Positions 51,352 to 60,967 of a stretch of DNA of 64,000 nucleotides are shown piece after piece (the first letter of the stretch is position 1; the number at the start of each line of letters is the position of its first letter). Both the position numbers and the translations under genes were made by a program. This stretch comes from Paenibacillus glycanilyticus (GTDB lineage Bacteria; Bacillota; Bacilli; Paenibacillales; Paenibacillaceae). The DNA lies in contig NZ_BSSQ01000018.1 of assembly GCF_030161375.1 (NCBI RefSeq), positions 239,459-303,458 of the forward strand, given 5' to 3'. Under the pieces are notes generated by a model. It had not been told where the DNA came from, ran no database searches, and saw only the letters and a list, made by a program, of their open reading frames with translations.

Positions 51352-51984
51352 ATGTCTTCTGCCAGTCTGTATCGATTGTCCGGAATGATCCTGCTAATAG
51401 GGGTTATCGTCAGAATCGTATCCGCCATCATCCCCTTTCTGGTCAGCGTGAACATTCAGACCGAATCAGAAGACCTGCAGGATCCGCTTGTCGCCGCTTA
51501 TTATAGTCTGACCTTTGTATCCTTCTCGCTTATCATAATCGGTCTACCTGCTATGTACTTGAGACAATCCGCCAATTCGGGAAAATTGGGCTTAACGGGT
51601 TTACTCATCTATATAGCCGGCACATTGCTGGATATTGCGTGCATCGCGACTTTCACGACGGTCATGCCCCTGCTCTCCGAGAAATCGCCGGAGCTCGTTG
51701 ACGCGGTGCTGGATTCCAATTTTGCCATCTTTCCTCTTGGCGCCTTCCTTCTCTGCTTCTTGGGCGCAATTCTGCTCGGCATTGCCGTCATTAAGGCGAA
51801 AGTGTTCCCCGCCTATGTAGGAGCGCTATTCATCGCATCGCCAATTCTATATGTGCTTAGTTCCATTATTGGCAATGATATAGGTGGAGCGATCTTCAAC
51901 TCATTAACCGCCATAGCCTTAGGAATCGCACTCGGTAAAGTCGGTCTCAGTCTGGCATCTACTCGCCGCGACGTCTCGCCTTAG
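51352..51984 (+). CDS. Small polytopic membrane protein, possibly DUF4386-like
   Basis: 210 residues with about six helices, beginning ASLYRLSGMILLIGVIVRIVSAIIPFLV and ending in a further helix near SLTAIALGIALGKVGLSLAS. The layout and SLYRLSGMIL start resemble DUF4386 proteins, but I am not sure of the family. No catalytic motif. ATG 51352 follows GAGGAGGAATAGCTC. It is divergent from the GMC gene, 131 bases away, and converges on the old yellow enzyme gene. Confidence 0.7.
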   Translation: MSSASLYRLSGMILLIGVIVRIVSAIIPFLVSVNIQTESEDLQDPLVAAYYSLTFVSFSLIIIGLPAMYLRQSANSGKLGLTGLLIYIAGTLLDIACIATFTTVMPLLSEKSPELVDAVLDSNFAIFPLGAFLLCFLGAILLGIAVIKAKVFPAYVGALFIASPILYVLSSIIGNDIGGAIFNSLTAIALGIALGKVGLSLASTRRDVSP

Positions 51985-52003
51985 GCCCCACTCGATACAA
52001 AAA

Positions 52004-52037
52004 AACAGAGCACCGGCTAACTTAGCCGTGCTCTGTT
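52004..52037. terminator. Bidirectional terminator between membrane-protein and OYE genes
   Basis: AACAGAGCACCGGCTAA and TTAGCCGTGCTCTGTT arms, A-run before and T-run after, between two converging genes. Confidence 0.85.
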
Positions 52038-52047
52038 CTTGTTGCCA

Positions 52048-53169
52048 TCAATCAACGACGTTAAACCATCCCGGAACATTGGTGATCATTCCCCACATGA
52101 CATCCGGTATCTTCAATTCTTGTTGCGATGAACGTGAGAGTGCCGTCGTAATTTCCGATTCTCGTCCGTCCCTAACCTTTTCGATCCAATCCGGATTGAG
52201 CAGCATCGCATGGCCAAGGCCCACCAATGAAACGCCCGTATCGAGGGCTTGAGTGACATCCTCCGGAGACCACAAACCGCCGACGCCGATTACGGGGACG
52301 CGGTCTCCCGCTTGCTCCCGAATCATGACAACTCTAGATTTCCCGCTCTCTTCTCTTCTTGGACCCGCCCAGAAGCGATCCACGGATACATGTATAAAGT
52401 CCAAGCCTTGATCTGCCAGCACATCCACGAACCGGAGCGTGTCCGCCATCGTAATTCCCGGATTTTCGTTCTCTTCGGGGGAAATGCGGTAACCAACCGC
52501 AAACGGCGATGTCGCATGCTGAGCCACGGTTGCCTTCACTCTCCTGATCAGTTCGAGCGGGAATTTCATCCGTTTCTCCAAGGTCCCGCCCCACTCATCT
52601 TCCCTTCGGTTCGAATGCGGGGAGAAAAATTGCTGGAGCAAAAACCCGTTGGCGCCATGCAGCTCGACTCCGTCAAAACCCGCTTCAATCGCCCTGCGGG
52701 TAGCCTGCGCGAAATCATCCAAGACCGCTTCGATCTCCGCTTCTGTCATAGCTTTAGGAATAGCCGCTCCCTCACGCTCTGCCGCGACCGCGCTGGCGCT
52801 AAGCGCTTGACCGCCCGGCAACAAGGCGGGGTCGCTTATCCGGCCGCCATGAAAAAGCTGAACGATCGCTTTTGTTCCGTTTGCTTGGATGACGGACGCC
52901 ATCTGCTTCAATCCCGGCAGCAAGTTATCATTGTCGATCCCAAATCCATTCTCCCTTAACTTGCCGGATTGGGATACAAGCGCGCTGGACGTAAACAGGA
53001 TCCCAATCCCCCGTGAACGGAGCTCGTAATAAGCCAATTCATCGTCTGTCACTTCTCCGTTAGTTTGGGATGCCATAAGGGTCATCGGAGCCATTGTCAC
53101 CCGATTGTTAGAGGTCACGCCGGAAGGAAACCGAAAAGGCGTAAATATTGCTTCGTAAGATTTGTTCAT
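52048..53169 (-). CDS. NADH:flavin oxidoreductase (old yellow enzyme family)
   Basis: 373 residues. VTMAPMTLMAS near the start, HGANGFLLQQFFSPHSNRREDEWGG and the FMN-binding GVGGLWSPEDVTQALDTGVSLVGLGHAML are characteristic of the NemA/YqjM group. It reduces activated alkenes, nitro-esters or electrophilic enones in the cytoplasm using FMN and NAD(P)H. ATG 53169 follows AGGAGAGATTTAAG. The TetR gene upstream and two GGAC...GTCC dyads in the 112-base spacer imply regulation by an electrophile-sensing repressor. Confidence 0.92.
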   Translation of the reverse strand: MNKSYEAIFTPFRFPSGVTSNNRVTMAPMTLMASQTNGEVTDDELAYYELRSRGIGILFTSSALVSQSGKLRENGFGIDNDNLLPGLKQMASVIQANGTKAIVQLFHGGRISDPALLPGGQALSASAVAAEREGAAIPKAMTEAEIEAVLDDFAQATRRAIEAGFDGVELHGANGFLLQQFFSPHSNRREDEWGGTLEKRMKFPLELIRRVKATVAQHATSPFAVGYRISPEENENPGITMADTLRFVDVLADQGLDFIHVSVDRFWAGPRREESGKSRVVMIREQAGDRVPVIGVGGLWSPEDVTQALDTGVSLVGLGHAMLLNPDWIEKVRDGRESEITTALSRSSQQELKIPDVMWGMITNVPGWFNVVD

Positions 53170-53202
53170 CTTAAATCTCTCCTAAACATTTATATTTATT
53201 AA

Positions 53203-53216
53203 GGACCGAACGGTCC
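53203..53216. promoter_or_regulatory. TetR-type operator A (upstream of the OYE gene)
   Basis: GGACCGAACGGTCC, followed by ATAAT, in the spacer between the TetR and OYE genes. Confidence 0.7.
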
Positions 53217-53239
53217 ATAATAATCAAAAAAATAATTAC

Positions 53240-53253
53240 GGACTACTCAGTCC
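53240..53253. promoter_or_regulatory. TetR-type operator B
   Basis: GGACTACTCAGTCC, followed by ATAAT; 37 bases from operator A. Confidence 0.7.
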
Positions 53254-53281
53254 ATAATGATAAAAAAGAAAAACGAACCTC

Positions 53282-53860
53282 TCAACCGTGTTCGTTCAGC
53301 TTTTCAAGGATGACGAATATCGAATCCTCAATAACGTCACGTTTCGCTTTTGCTCGAATCATTACGTTGATTCCTTGCAAAGATACCGTCAGAAATCGGG
53401 CAAGCTTACGGGATTCAATGCCGGTCCGGAGCGATCCGTTTTGCTTCCCCCGTTCAATGGCCTGTAGAAAAACCTGCTCAATCTCGTCAAAGTCGCTTTC
53501 TACCATTTCCTGCAGCTTGGGATCATGGGGAGCCAATTCAATCGCTTCATTCGCAGTCATGCAGCCCATTTGATTTCCTTTGCCATCCAGTACCGTCTGA
53601 AAAGCGGTGGAGATCGCCAAGTAAACGTTTGACTGGCTTAAGCATGCGGTAAAACCGACCATACGATCCTTTTTGTACAACTCGAATGCCCGGAGAAACA
53701 ACTCATGCTTGCTCCCGAATGTTTCGTACAGACTGCTCTTGCTAAGACCCGTCGCTTGGAGCAGATCCGTGAGCGAGGTTGATTCAAAGCCCTTGGACCA
53801 AAAAAGCGTCATCGCCTTTCGCAAGACGTCTTCCTCATCGAAATTACGCGGTCTAGCCAC
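53282..53860 (-). CDS. TetR family transcriptional repressor
   Basis: 192 residues. The N-terminal helix-turn-helix DVLRKAMTLFWSKGFESTSLTDLLQATGLSKSSLYETFGSKHELFLRAF is complete; the C-terminal ligand domain contains single cysteines (TACLSQ, GCMTAN) that could sense electrophiles. GTG 53860 follows GGAGGTGAGGCAAA. A third copy of the dyad, at 53898-53911, lies just upstream, so it probably represses itself and the OYE gene. Confidence 0.92.
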   Translation of the reverse strand: MARPRNFDEEDVLRKAMTLFWSKGFESTSLTDLLQATGLSKSSLYETFGSKHELFLRAFELYKKDRMVGFTACLSQSNVYLAISTAFQTVLDGKGNQMGCMTANEAIELAPHDPKLQEMVESDFDEIEQVFLQAIERGKQNGSLRTGIESRKLARFLTVSLQGINVMIRAKAKRDVIEDSIFVILEKLNEHG

Positions 53861-53897
53861 TTTGCCTCACCTCCTGAGTAGCAGTATACTCCATTAT

Positions 53898-53911
53898 GGA
53901 CTGATAAGTCC
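53898..53911. promoter_or_regulatory. TetR-type operator C (upstream of tetR)
   Basis: GGACTGATAAGTCC, preceded by ATTAT and followed by ACAAT, forming a longer near-palindrome. Same half-sites as operators A and B. Confidence 0.7.
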
Positions 53912-53950
53912 ACAATAATCTTAAATCCTATTTTTCATCAGCATTCCTAT

Positions 53951-55255
53951 TCACCGTTTGCTCGCAAACCTGGAGGCTACGAACACAATAACTATGAGCG
54001 CTAGACTAATCCCCAGCCCGATTCTTTCGTTCTGATGCAGCAGCGCGCCGGATAAGGCAAACAGGATCAGGACAATGCCCGTATATGGATTGGTCAGCAA
54101 GCGTCTTTTGACCGTTAATGCCGTTAAACGCGGACGAAGCTTAAGATAAGAAGCCAAGATGAGAATCCAGTTAAGGATCAGCATGACACCCGCGGATGTC
54201 GTTATGTACTCGTATATGGTGTCAGGCAGCACATAAGCGCAACCCATGCATATAGCAAGCGCGATAGCCGTCATGAGCAGCGACCTTGTTGGGACGCCTC
54301 TGCGGTTCAATACCTGAACAACCCGCGGAGCATCGCCGTCATTAGCCAGCGAGACCATGATGCGACTAATCGAGAACAAGGAACCCACCATGGTCGAGAA
54401 TGCCGCGCTTATAATGACGAGATTGAATATTGAATCCAAATACGGGATGTTAAAACCCGACAAGGCGGTTACGAAAGGGCTGGCGGATTCGTCAATTGCC
54501 GTCCAGTTCGCCATGCGCAGCACCATCCATAAGGACAACACATAAATAAACCCAAGCGAAATGATAAGCACAACGCCCGCTTTCGCAACATCCTCTTTGC
54601 GCCTTAACTCGGACGAAGTCACCCCTACCACCTCGATTCCGCCAAAGGAGAAAAAGACGAAGATCATAGCCGACCACAATCCGGTAGCGCCATTCGGGAA
54701 CCAAGGGCGGATGTTGCCAGGAGGCCTTATTCCGCTAGGAAGGTGGATAGCATTCAGAACAAACAAAGCCCCAAACAAAATAAACCCGACAAGAATGGCA
54801 ATCTTTACGACCGCAAATCCGGACTCGATTTGGCTGAAGTTGCGGACTCCCATGAAGATAATCGCAAATCCAAGCACGGCATAAGCTAGCGAGAACCATA
54901 CATGCGGAACATTCGGGAACCAATAGGCCGTAAACGTAGATAAAGCGATGATTTCGCTGGACATGATCAGCAGCCCCGCCAGCCAGTAAATCCAACCCGA
55001 CAGAAATCCGGCGGAATGGCCAAACGCCATTCTTGCATAAGCCCTGAACGAACCTGGCCGAGGGTCATGGATCGTCATTTCCGCAAGCGACGTGAATACG
55101 ATGTATGTCGCGAGCGCGGCGATTATATAACCGATCAGAACGGAAGGACCGGCAGTACGGATGGACAGACTAGTCCCCAGAAAAAAGCCGGCGCCAATAA
55201 TGGAGCCCACGCCAATTAAAGACAATTGCCACCATGCCAACCCTTTTTCCCGCAT
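53951..55255 (-). CDS. Amino acid permease (APC superfamily)
   Basis: 434 residues, about twelve helices. The N-terminal GVGSIIGAGFFLGTSLSIRTAGPSVLIGYIIAALATYI is the typical APC signature with the unwound first helix. Later helices include MIFVFFSFGGIEVVGVTSSE. Imports an amino acid with protons; specificity is not readable. ATG 55255 is preceded by a weak site. Stands alone. Confidence 0.9.
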   Translation of the reverse strand: MREKGLAWWQLSLIGVGSIIGAGFFLGTSLSIRTAGPSVLIGYIIAALATYIVFTSLAEMTIHDPRPGSFRAYARMAFGHSAGFLSGWIYWLAGLLIMSSEIIALSTFTAYWFPNVPHVWFSLAYAVLGFAIIFMGVRNFSQIESGFAVVKIAILVGFILFGALFVLNAIHLPSGIRPPGNIRPWFPNGATGLWSAMIFVFFSFGGIEVVGVTSSELRRKEDVAKAGVVLIISLGFIYVLSLWMVLRMANWTAIDESASPFVTALSGFNIPYLDSIFNLVIISAAFSTMVGSLFSISRIMVSLANDGDAPRVVQVLNRRGVPTRSLLMTAIALAICMGCAYVLPDTIYEYITTSAGVMLILNWILILASYLKLRPRLTALTVKRRLLTNPYTGIVLILFALSGALLHQNERIGLGISLALIVIVFVASRFASKR

Positions 55256-55335
55256 TTGCTCAACTCCGATTCGTATGCCTTGTCCTATCCAATATCCTTA
55301 TCATTCTAAAAACATTGCCAAAATATAGCTAGAAA

Positions 55336-55376
55336 TTAAAAATACAGAGCAACGGCTTAACTCGCCGTGCTCTGCA
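55336..55376 (-). terminator. Terminator after the YheC/YheD pair
   Basis: TACAGAGCAACGGC and GCCGTGCTCTGCA arms, with a T-rich tail in the leftward direction. Confidence 0.78.
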
Positions 55377-55383
55377 TTCTTCT

Positions 55384-56745
55384 TCACCCTTTGCTCTTCG
55401 CGAAGCCGGAGAGCGCATTGGCATATAGCAATGGCTTAGCCACTTGCTTCAGATACAGGTCTCTTTGTTTGGCGTACAACGCCAGATGATGATCGGGCAA
55501 AATGTTCACTTCCAGCACATATATATGGCCGTTTTTATCCACCATCACGTCGACGCCAATATCCGCGTAATTCCCGCCCTTGGCATCAAATATTCGGCAG
55601 GCTCTCGTGCAGATCTCGATCATTCGTTGTTGTAACGCAAGCGCCTTGTTTCGGCTATAGCCATAACTGCCTTGCAGCGCGTTTAAACCTTTAGACGCAA
55701 AGCCGGCAGAAGTGAAGTTGGTAACGATGCCGTTTTTCTTGCCGAACCTGGCAATGACCCCGGTGCAGGACCACTGAAGATGTTCATTTTTTTGCATAAT
55801 TACCCTGAAGTCAATACCTCTGCTGCCTTGCCGCTTCATTTCGATCCCTTGCTGGACAATATACTGATGTTCCCGCAGGAGATTCGCTATATAGCCAGCT
55901 ACCTCATTGGCCCCTACAGATACCGTTCGGTATGGACTGGATTTTTTATTGTTTTCGGGATAAATGAACTGATAGCCCCCACCTGAACGAACCGCTTTAA
56001 TAATTCCTCTAGCCATCGATTCCATCGTAGGTTTCAGATAAACGGCGTTATATCGGGATAACATATCATCCAGCTCTTTGCGGCTCTGCAGCTTTTGCGT
56101 ATGGGGCAGATGTTTGCGAATCGCCGCGTTTGGGGAAAGCCATCTCCATAATTTCCACTTATTGAAATGGTCGCCAAGGAAATAACCGTTAAACAGACGA
56201 TTGCCCAGCACGCGTTTGAGCGCTTTATAAGTAGGCGGGTTCAGCGCTGCTCTGCGGTACAAGGCGGATGGCAACGGAAATGTACCGTAAGCCCAACCGG
56301 GTTTCGCGCCTGTTGGAGAATAATAGTATCCGCTAATCTTTCCGGCTCGCGTAGAAATACCGTCTGCCCCGCAGACATAAATTAAGCCCTGTATAGAAGG
56401 ATAAGGACGTAAATAATCGTTATAGTTTCTTACTTTGTCCAAGGTAATTGCAGCCCCTGGTTTAATAGCGACGATGCCCAGCACGGGACCAATATGGACG
56501 TCCCCTCCCTTGACCATCACTTTATATTTCACGGGAGGAAGGGTGTACCCTTCAAGAGATTGCGCCGAAATACCGATCGTATCGCTTGGCAAGCTTGAAG
56601 ATACTCTCACCTTCAGCTGTTTGCTCCATGCTCCGAAATGCACCTTCACGGTTGATGGCGAAGCAGCGAATTTCCGCAAAAAAGCTCGGTTTACGTGCAA
56701 ACTGTTTGTCTCTACCTGATTCAGCTTTTTGACATACATCGCCAT
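55384..56745 (-). CDS. YheC/YheD family ATP-grasp protein (YheD-like), copy 1
   Basis: 453 residues. An N-terminal sandwich domain (LKVRVSSSLPSDTIGISAQSLEGY) is followed by a middle domain (GLIYVCGADGISTRAGKISGYYYSPTGA) and an ATP-grasp domain with KPTMESMARGIIKA, then the closing VDKNGHIYVLEVNILPDH. B. subtilis YheC and YheD are endospore-coat-associated; their substrate is not known to me. ATG 56745 has AAGG 8 bases upstream; GTG 56751 overlaps the stop of copy 2. Co-transcribed with copy 2. Confidence 0.87.
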   Translation of the reverse strand: MAMYVKKLNQVETNSLHVNRAFLRKFAASPSTVKVHFGAWSKQLKVRVSSSLPSDTIGISAQSLEGYTLPPVKYKVMVKGGDVHIGPVLGIVAIKPGAAITLDKVRNYNDYLRPYPSIQGLIYVCGADGISTRAGKISGYYYSPTGAKPGWAYGTFPLPSALYRRAALNPPTYKALKRVLGNRLFNGYFLGDHFNKWKLWRWLSPNAAIRKHLPHTQKLQSRKELDDMLSRYNAVYLKPTMESMARGIIKAVRSGGGYQFIYPENNKKSSPYRTVSVGANEVAGYIANLLREHQYIVQQGIEMKRQGSRGIDFRVIMQKNEHLQWSCTGVIARFGKKNGIVTNFTSAGFASKGLNALQGSYGYSRNKALALQQRMIEICTRACRIFDAKGGNYADIGVDVMVDKNGHIYVLEVNILPDHHLALYAKQRDLYLKQVAKPLLYANALSGFAKSKG

Positions 56746-56747
56746 GA

Positions 56748-58085
56748 TCACTGCCTTCCTTTCGATGGATGGCTTGTGCCGAAGCCTGCTAGTTTTTTGG
56801 CGTATAACAGATTCGCTTTAATCGTTTGGTGGAACATTGCTGTCTGCCTTGCATCCAAAGCGATCGTATGATTCGGATCATTGTGATTGACCTCGATAAT
56901 CCATAATTTGTTCTGCGTATCAAGAGCAAAATCAAAGCCCAAATTAGCGGCATGATGCCCCGCTGAGACGAGCTGCTTCGCAATACTTCGGGCCACTTTT
57001 TCCATCCTCCGGCAAGTCGCTCCGGCTTCAGCTTCTCCCTTATGCAGAATCCCTCGAAGCGTTTGTTTCCCTTCCATGGCTGTTCCGCCTTTGGAAATGT
57101 TGCTAACTATCGATCTGCGAGGTCCCAGTCTTGCTATAATCCCCATCCGCTTCCATTTCCCCAGCCCGTCTTTCACTAGGATGAGCCGGAAATCAATAAG
57201 ACGCTCTTTGGAGGAGACCAGCTTGATTCTTTCTTGAATTAAGTAGCCGGAATGATGTGTTTTCCGCTGAAGGAAATGACCCAGCTCCTGCACATTGCGG
57301 AAAACCTTCTTCAACGAACCTTTATGCGTCACGATGATTTGATTATTTTGCTTAGACAGCTTGAGTATATGGCTCCCGAATGATCCTTGCACCGGCTTCA
57401 TATATAACTCATCGCTTTGTTCAAACATGCGGGCAATATCTTGCGGGCTGTGGTACAGAATGGTTCTGGGCAGATGGGCTCTGACGCTTGCGTTCCGGGA
57501 AAGAAGCTTATGCATGCTCCATTTGTCCAGCCGAAAATCATTAAATACGGATCTTCCAAGGTTATGTCGAAGATGGGGCATTAACGGCGCACTGGTTAAC
57601 GATTTATTAATGACGGACGAGGGATATCGGTAGGAACCTTGTATCCATGTCTTTGTTACGGGCGAATACCTAAACCCGCGAATGGTCTTCGTCCGAGGAT
57701 TCAGGTCATCCGAGGAAAATGCGATTAACGCGCCGTTTATGTGCGGGTACATCTTCGCGTAATGAAGTAGATTTTTATAGGGCAGCTTGCCTTTTATTTT
57801 ATCAACCAGAAGCCCGATATAAGGACCTATGATGAGCTTATTGCCATCCTTGCGGACTTGGAATTGTCCCTCTGCCGGTATCTTTAATTGGTTCATGCAG
57901 GCATCGGAAATGATCATTTGGCCTTGTTGCGCTTGCTCGGAGGTATTCAATTTGACTGAAAAGGCCGTAATGCCGAATTGGAGAAGCAGGCTTTGATTGG
58001 GACCTACATTCCATTTCCTAAGAAATGACGGAGCGACCAGGACCGTATCGGACGGCAGAGAGGAACGACTGCGAATTTTGATCAT
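56748..58085 (-). CDS. YheC/YheD family ATP-grasp protein (YheD-like), copy 2
   Basis: 445 residues. Same domains as copy 1: IKIRSRSSLPSDTVLVAPSF, then GALIAFSSDDLNPRTKTIRGFRYSP, then the ATP-grasp domain with KPVQGSFGSHILKL and LGFDFALDTQNKLWIIEVNHNDPN. ATG 58085 lies 14 bases after GGAGG. Its stop overlaps the longest form of copy 1. Divergent from copy 3. Confidence 0.87.
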   Translation of the reverse strand: MIKIRSRSSLPSDTVLVAPSFLRKWNVGPNQSLLLQFGITAFSVKLNTSEQAQQGQMIISDACMNQLKIPAEGQFQVRKDGNKLIIGPYIGLLVDKIKGKLPYKNLLHYAKMYPHINGALIAFSSDDLNPRTKTIRGFRYSPVTKTWIQGSYRYPSSVINKSLTSAPLMPHLRHNLGRSVFNDFRLDKWSMHKLLSRNASVRAHLPRTILYHSPQDIARMFEQSDELYMKPVQGSFGSHILKLSKQNNQIIVTHKGSLKKVFRNVQELGHFLQRKTHHSGYLIQERIKLVSSKERLIDFRLILVKDGLGKWKRMGIIARLGPRRSIVSNISKGGTAMEGKQTLRGILHKGEAEAGATCRRMEKVARSIAKQLVSAGHHAANLGFDFALDTQNKLWIIEVNHNDPNHTIALDARQTAMFHQTIKANLLYAKKLAGFGTSHPSKGRQ

Positions 58086-58238
58086 GGTTAAGCTACTTTC
58101 CTCCCATTCGAATCAGCTATGCATTAGTCTATTATTTGTCTTCTTTCGTGTTGCTTGGCCGATCATAATTGGGCTTTGTGTCCTTTTCCTTATGGATTCA
58201 TACAATAAAAAGAATATCAAGGAGGGGAGGCTTTATTT

Positions 58239-59309
58239 GTGGCAACGCTCGGAATCATGTGGGATCGGATGAATACGGGAGTATTCAAATGGCAAGCTAA
58301 GGCTATTCGGGGAGCCGGATTCGACAAGTTGATCTTATTCAACCCCGGCAAAGTCAATCACAGATACCGAACCATTGCCGGATGGGTATATGAGAATAAT
58401 CATTGGCGCTATGAGCCCAATTCCCCGTACCCTGCTCTAATCTATGACCGTGGCATCTATAGCGGCCGAATGCTCCGGGAAGCCAGGCAAGTGAAAGAAC
58501 AGGCCGGCATCCCTTTTGTCGGAGATTGGCTGGAGAGCGATAAGTGGAACATTCATAAAAAGCTCTTCGTAAATAGCAGGCTACGTCCCTACCTCATCCC
58601 TACTCTGCTGTTAAGCCATAATCAAGCCGTGCATACGATGCTGCATAAATATAATAAACTCATTCTTAAACCTATTGGCACCCATAAAGGAAAAGGGATA
58701 TTAAAGCTAACCTATACGAATGGAAAATACGTGATAGAGGAAAATAAAAGGAAGCGAATCCCCTTATCCAAAGAGGGATTGCATGGGAAGCTCGCTGAGC
58801 TTCGCGGCAGTAGAAATTACCTCGTGCAAAAATGGGTCAATATAACCGACTCTACGAACAGAGTCTACGATATTCGCGTACTCATTCAGAAAAACTCGCT
58901 TGGACAATGGTATCTCACCGGGATGGGCGTACGTCTAGGAAAAGCAGGCAATATTACTTCCAACCTGGCTACCGAAGGCACGGCCAAAGAGATTATCTCT
59001 TTCTTATCCACGCAGTTTGGCCATACGCGGGCATTGGCGCTTGAGAAAAAACTCCGTGAACTTGCCTTTGAGATCGCCGTGCAATTGGAACAGTCCTACC
59101 ACAAACGGCTGGTCGAGCTTGGACTAGATTTCGGCATTGACCGTCAGTCCCATATATGGATCATCGAAGCTAATGCCATACCTGGCAAAGAAGTGTTCAA
59201 GCAGGTTGCTTCTCCCCGAGTATTCAAACAAAGCCTGCAGCTTCCCATTTATTACGCAGGGTTCCTCCATAATCGATTATCGGGAGGGAAATTTCGGCGG
59301 AAGCAATGA
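58239..59309 (+). CDS. YheC/YheD family ATP-grasp protein (YheC-like), copy 3
   Basis: 356 residues, lacking the N-terminal sandwich domain of copies 1 and 2 and close in length to B. subtilis YheC. It begins TLGIMWDRMNTGVFKW, has the YDRGIYSGRML region, ATP-grasp KPIGTHKGKGILKL and ending LGLDFGIDRQSHIWIIEANAIPGK. GTG 58239 follows GGAGG by 8 bases. Divergent from the YheD-like pair. Confidence 0.87.
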   Translation: MATLGIMWDRMNTGVFKWQAKAIRGAGFDKLILFNPGKVNHRYRTIAGWVYENNHWRYEPNSPYPALIYDRGIYSGRMLREARQVKEQAGIPFVGDWLESDKWNIHKKLFVNSRLRPYLIPTLLLSHNQAVHTMLHKYNKLILKPIGTHKGKGILKLTYTNGKYVIEENKRKRIPLSKEGLHGKLAELRGSRNYLVQKWVNITDSTNRVYDIRVLIQKNSLGQWYLTGMGVRLGKAGNITSNLATEGTAKEIISFLSTQFGHTRALALEKKLRELAFEIAVQLEQSYHKRLVELGLDFGIDRQSHIWIIEANAIPGKEVFKQVASPRVFKQSLQLPIYYAGFLHNRLSGGKFRRKQ

Positions 59310-59331
59310 ATGGCAGCAAGGTTGGAGACTT

Positions 59332-59381
59332 AAACTAGAAAGAGCACCGGAAGGGATTCCTTCCAGTGCTCTTTCTAGTTT
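59332..59381. terminator. Bidirectional terminator between YheC-like and MATE genes
   Basis: AAACTAGAAAGAGCAC (59332-59347) and GTGCTCTTTCTAGTTT (59366-59381) are perfect arms with an internal AGGAATCC-type hairpin. The right arm overlaps the MATE stop by two bases. Confidence 0.85.
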
Positions 59382-60765
59382 AAGCCTGTATGCCCGCCCC
59401 GTGATCCGAAGCGGAAGCCGGCTTCACCAGCGCTTTCTTTTCCCAGACACGGCTTCTCCAACGAAGGAGCATCATCAGCCCGCGCAGCCATTCATCCACC
59501 GTAAAGGCAATCCATATGCCTAGCAGGCCGATTCCGAAATGAATGCCAAGCAAATAAGCAAGCGGTACGGAAACTCCCCACATGGAAATGACGCCTGCCA
59601 ATACAGGGAAGCGCGCGTCCCCGGCGGCACGGAGCGAATTGATGACGACCGTATTAAACGTCCGGCCCGGTTCAAGCACGATAGACAGCAGGAAAATCCC
59701 GGCCCCTGCCGCAATAATCTCCGGGTCCTTCGTGAACATGCCCATCAGCTGATGCCGGAATATAACGGCCACGCCCACGATAGCTAATGTGAACAAGAAG
59801 CTGAATTTCAAGCTTCTCATTAGCCTCCGGTAGGCCGCTTTCATCTCTCCGGCTCCCACCATCTGTCCGACGATGATTTCCGTCCCCACCCCGATGGCGA
59901 GCCCAAGCGCCATAAAGTAATTCGATATGTTCATCACATAAACATGCGTATTTAATGCCGTTATTCCAATCATATTAACGAAGCTAATAATCATCAAGTA
60001 CTGCGATTGCCAAGAGATATGCTCCCCTGCGGCAGGCAAACCGATGCTCAAGATCTGTTTGGCATAAGAACCGTTCCAGGTTACGTAATCCTTGCGGCGA
60101 ATCCGTACCGTACGGTACAACAGAATAAATAAAACGATAATGCCCAGCAAACGGCTAACGACCGTTGAAATAGCCGCTCCCGTAATCCCCCATTCGGGAA
60201 AACCCAGGTTACCGAAAATAAGCAAGTAATTCCCCGCGATATGAACCATATTGACGCCTAGCGTTACAAACATAACGCCCTTCGTGTTCCCTCTTGAGCG
60301 AATAACCGATGAAACCGCATAAGAAAGCGCCTCGACCCATATAAAACCGCCAATGATCCTCAAATAATGGCTGGCAATTTCAATTTGCTCGGGATTTAAG
60401 TGAAGAAGATGCAGGAGCGACTCTCCAAAACCGACAAGCGCGATACTGACGAGAATTCCGAAAATAAGATTCATCGAGATCGCCAGCGCCGAAATACGGC
60501 TCGCTTCTTCCTTCCGCCCGGCCCCGATATATTGGGAGACTACAACGCTGGTGCCTACCCCAACAAAGCCGAACATCAGAATGCAGAAATAAATAATTTC
60601 GTTAGCTAAGCCAACTGCCCCCGTAGCCTTATCGGAAATTCGGCTTAACATAAACACGTCTACGGTGCCCAGCATCATCCGTAGCACGGAGTCTACGAAG
60701 ATCGGCCATGTTACGGCATAAAGACTAAGTTTTTTCCATGATGGAGTAGTGTCTGATAAGGTCAC
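59380..60765 (-). CDS. MATE family efflux transporter
   Basis: 461 residues with twelve expected helices. LGTVDVFMLSRISDKATGAVGLANEIIYF and GVGTSVVVSQYIGAGRKEEASR are characteristic of MATE exporters. It exports cationic drugs or metabolites using H+ or Na+. GTG 60765 is preferred because GGGAG lies 8 bases before it; the GTG at 60780 is too close. Single gene. Confidence 0.88.
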   Translation of the reverse strand: MTLSDTTPSWKKLSLYAVTWPIFVDSVLRMMLGTVDVFMLSRISDKATGAVGLANEIIYFCILMFGFVGVGTSVVVSQYIGAGRKEEASRISALAISMNLIFGILVSIALVGFGESLLHLLHLNPEQIEIASHYLRIIGGFIWVEALSYAVSSVIRSRGNTKGVMFVTLGVNMVHIAGNYLLIFGNLGFPEWGITGAAISTVVSRLLGIIVLFILLYRTVRIRRKDYVTWNGSYAKQILSIGLPAAGEHISWQSQYLMIISFVNMIGITALNTHVYVMNISNYFMALGLAIGVGTEIIVGQMVGAGEMKAAYRRLMRSLKFSFLFTLAIVGVAVIFRHQLMGMFTKDPEIIAAGAGIFLLSIVLEPGRTFNTVVINSLRAAGDARFPVLAGVISMWGVSVPLAYLLGIHFGIGLLGIWIAFTVDEWLRGLMMLLRWRSRVWEKKALVKPASASDHGAGIQA

Positions 60766-60967
60766 GTTACAAGCTCCCACTAAGTATTTTCTCTGTTGCC
60801 TTCCCTAGTGTAGCGCTCGCAGGTAGATCCGTCTACGGTGAGTTTTAACCTTTTTCCGCGGGCAATGGCTTTATCTGCATAATTAGGCTAATAGACGGTC
60901 TCCTTGTGATCCGTATCCTTCATATATGAAACAAAGGGCAGATGGATCATAAGAGGAGGATTCGAAC

